Below, in pieces: positions 61,701 to 64,000 of a stretch of DNA of 64,000 nucleotides. This DNA is from Cordylochernes scorpioides (lineage: Eukaryota > Arthropoda > Arachnida > Pseudoscorpiones > Chernetidae). A model generated the notes under the pieces. That model saw only the letters and a program-made list of their open reading frames with translations. It ran no database searches and had not been told where the DNA came from. The position numbers and the translations under genes are program-made. The number at the start of each line of letters is the position of its first letter. Positions within the stretch are counted from its first letter, which is position 1. The stretch covers positions 45,802,406-45,866,405 of the forward strand of contig CP092877.1 in the NCBI GenBank assembly GCA_030710605.1. The letters run 5' to 3'.

Positions 61701-62609
61701 AGTAGCCACTTACATATCAGTGGAACTAGCTGGATAATCAAAACTTACTCCCAATTAATCAAAGTAAGTTAAGTTTGTATTTGACTTTTTGAGATTTAAG
61801 AGAGTTCTGTACTTAAATACACACTCGTTTAACTAACATTACCGGGTTGCTGTATAACGAGGAAGATGAAAACTACCATTCACAGAATTATACCTTTCAA
61901 AGAACAGAGAGAAGCCTGTGTTAAATAATAGCCTAATGTTAACTGAGAGAGGAAGTTGTCCCATTATTGAGAGTGAACTCTGTAGATTTGAACCTTGTGG
62001 AATAAACAAACTCAGACAAACAAAGACAGTACATCTGAGACTGCCATTTACTAATATTTTTAGGTAATAAAATGAATATAGGGTCTGGTTCTAGGAAACT
62101 TCGACTCCATCCACCCTGACTTTATGACAACCCTGTAAATAAATGGCTTGATAAAATATTCATAAATACATTCTGATTGAGACCATCTTTAGAATCCCTG
62201 CCTGTGCTTACCTGAATAATCACCCAAGCAAAAATTATTTTTTTTTTGCTTATCCCTAGTACACGTGGTAGAGGCCATGATAATCATGGTGGGTAGAAGT
62301 AGGCGACTGCTTTGACTGTAAGTGCACCACATATCTACATATGAGGAAAGCAGTTCGACTTTGCACTTACAAATGTGCCAGAGCTCCGAAGTAAAAATTA
62401 CTGCCAGTGAGTTGCTGAAATAAATCAGAGTCAACAGCACTTACCTGGATGGTGATTGAAGCTTTTTGTTGCTTGAGGAATCTCCTGACGCAGTAGCCTC
62501 GCCACACTTTCTGCAAAATTAGAGCTGCTGCTTGTCTGCGCTGTTCTCTACGCCGTTCAAGAAATTGACGGACTCTACGCTGGATTATAATGGCAGCTAA
62601 AGTTTTGGC
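43574..62609 (-). CDS. ASPM: ASPM (abnormal spindle-like), 3' part of gene, seven exons
   Basis: ASPM is a calmodulin-binding protein of spindle poles and minus-end microtubule arrays that acts with katanin and is needed for spindle orientation. Here the minus strand holds one IQ exon, a giant IQ exon, another short IQ exon, and four exons of the C-terminal HEAT/ARM-like region. Diagnostic matches are SAWRGYRVRK, VVESGALVSLMKIAQSCNRS and DPLQALDSILKIL at the C-terminus. Exon phases agree from exon to exon. More than 50 IQ motifs are encoded in this window. The N-terminal ASH and calponin-homology domains must lie beyond the right edge. Most introns carry transposons. Confidence 0.93.
43850..43960 (+). 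repeat. Repeat D in ASPM intron
   Basis: TTCTTATCCCCTTGTACAAG, ATTCCATGAGTCCATGC and GGCCTCTCCCAAAGGTCC match 17597-17700; an inverted piece is at 44280-44335. Confidence 0.5.
44453..44626 (-). CDS. ASPM: ASPM exon: C-terminal region
   Basis: NPSTRGALWEVRRSHEVEGT, LTTLLKLLKISYGKGEGVFL, QTCTLLWILLLHNSDRVQ. It parallels the TLLDLLQMY..F.KTCCLLAVLL part of human ASPM. Acceptor GGTTGCAG, donor GTACCT, phase 0 throughout. Confidence 0.9.
44740..45404. other. ASPM intron sequence, mostly unassigned
   Basis: Contains a mariner-like terminal repeat at 45195-45242 (ACTTCCTTAAGTTTTGTCCA), matching the MITE at 16920-17094, and a related AATAAAGGTCACTGTGTATC segment. The rest is unassigned. Confidence 0.45.
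45405..45715 (-). repeat. Repeat B in ASPM intron
   Basis: From TTGCCGGTCCTAAGCCCAGA to the GATTGAGTGGAGATAAG tail, ending 21 bp from the ASPM exon at 45736. Confidence 0.65.
45736..45890 (-). CDS. ASPM: ASPM exon: ARM/HEAT-like C-terminal region
   Basis: VAATKWSWRLCDQVVESGAL, VSLMKIAQSCNRSLHHMGIL, TVLLNIAK; matches the ENMAESGAVVTIFTLIRSCN region of human ASPM closely. Acceptor GTCCCAG, donor GTCAGT, ends phase 0. Confidence 0.93.
46075..46248. mobile_element. MITE family G
   Basis: CAGTAGAACCTCCACGAGAG .. ACAGAGAGGTTCTACTG, both sides TA. Confidence 0.75.
46387..46579 (-). CDS. ASPM: ASPM exon: end of IQ region, start of C-terminal domain
   Basis: Acceptor GTGTGCAG, then SAWRGYRVRKSIQNSRQMSK, a helical stretch RERIQEAMAKKTSESLGWRG, and LLEAKDLYRIARDLDNL. 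The donor GTAGGT leaves phase 1. It corresponds to the RLxxALxxLL..L region of human ASPM. Confidence 0.92.
46706..46835 (-). mobile_element. SINE family A, 3' half
   Basis: Begins T(8)GGGCTTATCCCTAGTACAC, runs through AATGATAATCATGG to ACAAATGTGCCAGAGCCC. Confidence 0.65.
47217..47304 (-). CDS. ASPM: ASPM exon: last IQ units
   Basis: Acceptor TGTCCAG. One base completes the codon from the giant exon, then LARRHMAAYVIQRTVRQWLR and THRAAISIQ, donor GTTGGT. 88 nt. It is separated from the giant exon by a 10.4 kb intron that holds both gypsy elements. Confidence 0.88.
47540..47690. repeat. MITE family G fragment
   Basis: CAGTAAAACCTCCCTGTAAA and a second piece CAAGACCTCCATGAGAGG .. AAAGGACAG, without a clear right end. 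Confidence 0.5.
47764..48024 (+). repeat. Gypsy 1 left LTR
   Basis: 261 bp, TGATCTGTTTTGTTTAAAGA .. AATAGAAACGTATCA. It has an extra 17 bp (about 47826-47850, a second TTTTATCATCATCTTG) absent from the right LTR. TGGCGACGAAGAATT follows at 48026 and could be the primer binding site. Confidence 0.9.
48096..48219 (-). repeat. Gypsy 2 LTR (3' LTR of element)
   Basis: 124 bp, plus-strand start TGTTTTAATGTCCGTCCATA, end GTTCTCAGCACA. GCTGCGTCACG is the only difference from the other LTR (GCTGCATCACG). Confidence 0.92.
48280..50238 (-). CDS. Gypsy 2 RT end, RNase H and integrase (second frame)
   Basis: Upstream of the first ATG the frame already reads DEDGIRPDPAKIEAVAEMPA, continuous with RT after a one-base shift at 50280-50283. 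Then FLGMVNHLGRFVENLSEIVA, RNase H (VSSDVSSYGLGAVL, EKEALAITWA, IETDHKPLI), integrase HHCC (HAGHFGITKTRLRARETVWW .. CSVC) and core (MDLFKFENKWYLVVIDYYSR, VVSDNGTQFG, SNGIAEAGVKIAKL). Confidence 0.92.
   Translation of the reverse strand: MAEMPAPTDVHGVRRFLGMVNHLGRFVENLSEIVAPLNQLLVKGQDFVWDCSQERAFRKLKELLTTQPILAAYNVRKPTMVSSDVSSYGLGAVLKQEGKNGIWRPVAYSSRTMTPTEKRYAQIEKEALAITWACERFQDFLLGKRFRIETDHKPLIPLFSTKELSSLTPRLQRFRMRMMRFGFEIVHIPGKELLDADALSRQPLLTTEGGEDERPTSAHINAVLSSITDKDEMLTKIFEAQQEDTTLKAVVNYLEQGWPDKKKMSQALLSYWHVKDELGVQNGLLMRSCRLVIPASMKPEILDKLHAGHFGITKTRLRARETVWWPGISEKIAETVRKCSVCIQEAVSKHEPLIPTNFPTRPWQKIGMDLFKFENKWYLVVIDYYSRFPEVVQLDRLTANVVVRSCKSIFYRHGIPETVVSDNGTQFGAAREFANFARQYGFTHVTSSPRFPQSNGIAEAGVKIAKLILKKNQDPSLGLLEYRSTPLENGYSPAELLMGRKLRTTLPIAPENLNPKLVDSQTLKRKEGRTRKDMKSRYDRRCGATDMEELSEGDTVWITDMRTWGIVKKKASTPRSYMVDTPVGTLRRNRFHLRKGVTVQYPADPSTPTFSGEELVENEKTPVVDYPSNDSEDGQIRTRSGRIVKPVDRLHC
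50199..52193 (-). CDS. Gypsy 2 gag-protease-RT (first frame)
   Basis: 664 residues from ATG 52191-52193. gag (MAQIQPPETFDFSTPNEWPK), a zinc knuckle region (CPKCGGFTHREGQAC, CNLCSKTGHFANCC), a protease-like segment with LDSQADVTCVPL, and RT with DIRLCVDLSRLNEH, FFSKLDANSGFHQI, RMPFGISLAPE and YLDDILI. After LGHILG the frame leaves the conserved path; the following codons (MKTVSDQIQ) are out of frame. Confidence 0.92.
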   Translation of the reverse strand: MAQIQPPETFDFSTPNEWPKWRKRFERYLVVSGMKKKEEADKIDLFMYLMGDRADDIFRTFKFEKEEEATKIDSVLKAFDSHFCVRKNIIYERAKFNSRIQEDREPVDEFITSLYKLADSCEFEGLHEQLIRDRIVVGVRDKALSERMQLDSELTLEKAVKLVRQQEAVRQQQVYLQRPSTSQKVNQVKFNSKKQSPKQQQQPSRKKEKSANTRSRCPKCGGFTHREGQACRAEGQRCNLCSKTGHFANCCPDKQAKTAEVKAVSELDEEIGFLLEVSAVEDSSNLDDDEGECRRRWTAEIQVNRKKVKFKLDSQADVTCVPLCLFKKIMGQQRLVESDINLRAAEFSELQTVGMFISTLRNGNYEIKEKIYVIRRLSEPLLSRRACELLNLARRIEVVATRINPIKEFPEVFEGLGQIGNPYEIKLKPGAKPYAVHTPRRVPIPLMEKLKTRLEELEKAGIIAQVNVATEWCAPTVIAGKPNGDIRLCVDLSRLNEHVQREVHPMPVVEHMLGQLGEARFFSKLDANSGFHQIPLSPDCQHLTTFITPFGRYKYCRMPFGISLAPEYFQKVMSIILQGMDGVMCYLDDILIFASDSKTHDRILRLVLRKLKEVKVTLNKAKCVFGVPRINFLGHILGMKTVSDQIQRKSKQWRRCLLRPMFMV
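52276..52399 (-). repeat. Gypsy 2 LTR (5' LTR of element)
   Basis: Same 124 bp. Immediately inside, the minus strand reads TGGTGGCAGCGATAACTGG, the position of the primer binding site. Confidence 0.92.
52405..53282 (+). pseudogene. Gypsy 1 gag and protease, broken
   Basis: gag resumes as DLNCYLEQLEECFKLNKTLE and meets a TAA at 52639-52641. A new frame continues NLCDQFASGCYDEATLKRLL; part of gag appears deleted at this point. Then come two zinc knuckles (CKICGKSNHDTKLC, CYICNKKGHIAPVC) and a protease with the active site EVDTGADVSVVS. The frame is lost near 53245 by an insertion of about one base. Confidence 0.85.
53240..55048 (+). pseudogene. Gypsy 1 reverse transcriptase and RNase H
   Basis: Protease end (PLLGRNWI), RT with LRLCGDFKNTLN, FTKLDLSSAYHQIEM, YNRLPFNISPA and the catalytic YLDDIFI, then RNase H (LTCDASAYGISGVL, EKEALAIVFA, LKSDHKALT). 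Ends at TAA 55046-55048, where related elements continue in frame. Confidence 0.88.
55049..56089 (+). pseudogene. Gypsy 1 integrase
   Basis: HHCC domain (HIGINRMKSLARSSVWW .. CSPCMHH), then the catalytic core VDHFYFRGDCYLLVVDANSN, LVSDNGPPFNS, and NPSSNGIAEVSVRIIKKSLE. These supply the expected D, D and E. The frame continues from the RT after a single stop, so this is one broken pol. Confidence 0.88.
56087..56330 (+). repeat. Gypsy 1 right LTR
   Basis: 244 bp, otherwise nearly identical to the left LTR. Confidence 0.9.
56337..56640 (-). mobile_element. SINE family A, full length
   Basis: Poly(T) then TTATCTCTAGTACACGTGGT, AAGCAGTTCGACTTTGCACT, GGCCATTGGAACATTTTT, and the head GGGTCGTAGCAGTAAAAAAC .. 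GGTTTAGACCGCCCTTCCCC. Confidence 0.75.
56673..57581 (-). mobile_element. Tigger-type element, internally deleted
   Basis: Ends CAGTGTACTCCGCTTATAAC (left) and the same inverted at the right, flanked by TA. Subterminal GTTATA..CGAA repeats are present. It keeps the last part of a transposase. Confidence 0.88.
56834..57262 (-). pseudogene. Tigger transposase C-terminal remnant
   Basis: 142 residues with an acidic stretch (QAKEEEETDQVDEEVDP), then LESIQTLRLFLQCQDESKSL, LDNIEKSVQHLLL and a final KKITNYFSK. The ..QxxITxFF ending is typical for Tigger/JRK-like transposases. The DDE catalytic domain is absent. Confidence 0.75.
57755..61608 (-). CDS. ASPM: ASPM giant IQ-repeat exon
   Basis: 3854 nt read through without a stop as tandem IQ units of about 23 residues (AxxIQxxxRGYxARxxYxxxK), from AFYRGYRARKLLRLK to RRLGPKADVTFVIPGQEEQ. 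Units bind calmodulin or light chains in known ASPM. Thirteen consecutive units at about 60080-60975 are nearly identical in DNA (69 bp period), while the rest are diverged. Donor GTAAGT follows at 57754, phase 2. A single large exon for most IQ repeats is also found in vertebrate ASPM. Confidence 0.95.
61609..62444 (-). other. ASPM intron with SINE
   Basis: 61650-62230 is unassigned. A SINE family A 3' half lies at 62236-62385 (minus strand). Confidence 0.5.
62236..62385 (-). mobile_element. SINE family A, 3' half
   Basis: T-run, GCTTATCCCTAGTACACGTG, GATAATCATGGTGGGTAGAA, AAGCAGTTCGACTTTGCACT, ending ACAAATGTGCCAGAGCTCC. Confidence 0.7.
62445..62609 (-). CDS. ASPM: ASPM exon: IQ motifs
   Basis: Acceptor ACGCAG then AKTLAAIIIQRRVRQFLERR, a Gln/Arg-rich helix, AAALILQKVWRGYCVRRFLK, and ASITIQ before GTAAGT. 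Two full IQ motifs. 165 nt, phase 0 on both sides. Confidence 0.9.
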
Positions 62610-62763
62610 CTGCGTCACACACAATCAACGTGAATAATGAAAAGACTCAATTTGGTTTACAATAAGGACATTAAAATATACAAGTATCAGAGTCATCAAT
62701 CAATTCTGTCATCGTTTGCTTTTGTGAATGGAATAAATACCCAAATATGGCCATTTCTTATGA

Positions 62764-62827
62764 GCATCGGTGGTTCAGTGGTAGAATGCTCGCCTGTCAC
62801 GCCCGGGTTCGATTCCCGGCCGATGCA
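62764..62827 (+). tRNA. Truncated tRNA-Gly-like sequence (likely pseudogene)
   Basis: GCATCGGTGGTTCAGTGGTA matches the 5' half of tRNA-Gly(GCC), and CCGGGTTCGATTCCCGG is an intact T arm; the acceptor stem GCATCGG / CCGATGC pairs. It is 64 nt instead of 71, because the 3' side of the anticodon stem and the variable loop are mostly missing. The anticodon loop reads CTGTCAC rather than CTGCCAC. Pol III A and B boxes and a T-run terminator are present, so it may still be transcribed. Confidence 0.75.
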
Positions 62828-62890
62828 TTTTTTTTTTTTTTTTTTACAATTTTTAAAACTGATTTATATTATAATTAAAAAACACCGGAT

Positions 62891-63103
62891 ATGGAGCACA
62901 GGGATACGACGACCATAGAAGAGATCCAGGAGAACGACCTAGAGCAGATGACAGGAGACCTGACAGACAAGAATGTATCAAGGCCAGGGGACCATCTTAT
63001 CGAGGAGCCACTAGTAGAGGCCATAGAAAGACTGCTGGAGAGCTGCAGGACATCAGAGGACCATAACGGCAAGGGCCACAGCACTGACCAGGAGTCAAGA
63101 TAG
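62891..63103 (+). CDS. Short ORF of unknown function between direct repeats
   Basis: 70 residues, MEHRDTTTIEEIQENDLEQM .. LVEAIERLLESCRTSEDHNG .. STDQESR. Acidic and helical. It could be the C-terminal end of a retroelement ORF, because it is followed by A-rich DNA ending AATAAATTATTATTATT. No family recognised. Confidence 0.25.
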   Translation: MEHRDTTTIEEIQENDLEQMTGDLTDKNVSRPGDHLIEEPLVEAIERLLESCRTSEDHNGKGHSTDQESR

Positions 63104-63443
63104 CAAATGTAAATAAAAATATGTAAATAGACTGACCATTCGCTACACTTTTTAGAGAAAAACTTGTAACCTTTTTGAAAAATAAATTATTATTATTAAA
63201 ATATACAAGTATTAGAGTCATCAATTCTGTCATCGTTTGCTTTTGTGAATGTATGTAAATAATGGATTTCATATTTTTTATTAATTTTTGTTCTGGCCTT
63301 TATTTGTTTAAATATCTTTTTAGAAATTGTTTAAAATGTGTGTGTGTGTGTGACAATGACAATTGAAAATAGTTTATTGTCTTCTAGACAATGTTACATC
63401 TCAACCAGGAGGGTGAAAAAGAAATATTTACATTTGACAGTTG

Positions 63444-64000
63444 TCAGGAATCAAGGCATCGCCGCCTAAGACTGGCCAAATCGGAGCTAACATCGGGATG
63501 GTTGCCCCGAGCCGGTTCTATGGCCGCGCTGAGGAACTCAGCGAGGACTCCCCTCATCGCAGGTGTCAGTCTCGCCATGAGGGACTCTCTTTCATCGATG
63601 AAGAGAATGGCATCCTTGAGGTCATTCGGTTGGATCCCTGATTGATATAAGGGCCTTAGGCAGGTTAAGTGCTTCAGTTTCTTGAGGATTTCAATAACCA
63701 TACACTCCTCCCTCATGATCGGCGTCATCTCCTCCTCGTCGGGAGCAGGTGGTATCAGCCCGGCAGGCTGAGGCGCAGGCAGTGGGAGTGTTGAAATCAC
63801 TGCGGCTGGTGAGGATGCAGAGGTCTCCTCTGTGGTGATCATGTCGTCATCTGGTGTATGGGTTGCAGGCCCGAGGGTCCCTTGCGCAGGCAGAGGGCCA
63901 CACGGGGTAGTGAAGTCCGGCCGGGCGGGAGGCGTCGGCTCAGTCGCCGCCGAGCGAGGGCTCGCGGGGTGCTCGGGTGCAGGGGCCTCTGGTGGAGGGG
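63444..64000 (-). CDS. Pro/Ala-rich ORF running off the right edge
   Basis: The minus strand is open from 64000 to a stop near 63444. It starts with a Pro-rich part (PPPEAPAPEHPASPRSAATE), has an acidic hinge (PAPDEEEMTPIMREECMVIE), and ends in a helical segment (LKKLKHLTCLRPLYQSGIQP, FIDERESLMARLTPAMRGVL, SSDLASLRRRCLDS). G+C-rich against AT-rich surroundings. It may be a mobile-element ORF1 inside an ASPM intron or an unrelated gene. Confidence 0.35.
   Translation of the reverse strand, partial: PPPEAPAPEHPASPRSAATEPTPPARPDFTTPCGPLPAQGTLGPATHTPDDDMITTEETSASSPAAVISTLPLPAPQPAGLIPPAPDEEEMTPIMREECMVIEILKKLKHLTCLRPLYQSGIQPNDLKDAILFIDERESLMARLTPAMRGVLAEFLSAAIEPARGNHPDVSSDLASLRRRCLDS

Larger units (their letters stand above)
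62671..63251. repeat. Direct repeats of about 56-60 bp enclosing 465 bp
   Basis: 62671-62730 and 63196-63251 share TTAAAATATACAAGTATYAG, AGTCATCAAT and TCTGTCATCGTTTGCTTTTG; the left copy has CAAT doubled. Between them lie a tRNA-like sequence, a T18 run, a short ORF and an ATT-rich tail. It could be a retroposon with an unusually long target duplication, or a tandem duplication with an insertion. Confidence 0.6.

Noticed and set aside
62764-62827. Functional tRNA-Gly or tRNA-Asp (loop reads GTC)
   Set aside because: The anticodon stem cannot form, because about 7 nt between the anticodon loop and the T arm are missing.

Overview
This is a 64 kb piece of an animal nuclear genome. It has spliced genes with GT..AG introns, very AT-rich non-coding DNA, and dense layers of eukaryotic transposons. 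Two conserved metazoan genes can be read. The coexistence of Penelope-like elements that carry an endonuclease, two Ty3/gypsy families, Tigger/pogo, hAT and piggyBac remnants with tRNA-derived SINEs suggests a non-vertebrate bilaterian. A lophotrochozoan is my guess, but the sequence does not prove the phylum.

Layout. (1) Positions 1-1866 hold a LINE-like ORF1 fragment at the left edge and AT-rich upstream DNA. (2) Positions 1867-27414 (+) hold smoothened (SMO), the seven-pass Hedgehog signal transducer. I read eleven exons, from signal peptide and cysteine-rich domain to the C-terminal tail, and nearly every intron is packed with mobile elements. (3) Positions 27415-43573 are intergenic. They contain a cluster of short palindromic Penelope-derived elements, LINE 3' ends, MITEs, a duplicated fragment of the ASPM last exon, and a SINE split by a hAT element that itself carries a head-to-tail Penelope pair. 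(4) Positions 43574-62609 (-) hold the 3' part of ASPM, the spindle-pole calmodulin-binding protein: six short exons and one 3.85 kb exon made of IQ repeats. Its N-terminal half lies beyond the right edge. One ASPM intron (47305-57754) contains a Ty3/gypsy element split by a second, very young Ty3/gypsy element. (5) Positions 62610-64000 hold a truncated tRNA-Gly-like sequence, a short ORF between direct repeats, and a proline-rich reading frame running off the right edge. SMO and ASPM converge tail to tail.

Most unusual content. A family of palindromic mini-elements has both outer ends matching the 3' end of a Penelope-like element, and several copies are flanked by 11-14 bp target-site duplications. 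Each arm carries a conserved CTGAAGA / hairpin / GAAACGTC arrangement that resembles a hammerhead ribozyme with a self-complementary helix III. At least four other Penelope families here have similar 3' ends in inverted pairs. Together they look like ribozyme-bearing retroelements that insert as palindromes. Several sit in sense orientation inside SMO introns.

Quality warning. Two breaks in SMO and one break in the otherwise young gypsy element each look like one missing G in a short G run. Homopolymer errors in the assembly are a likely cause.
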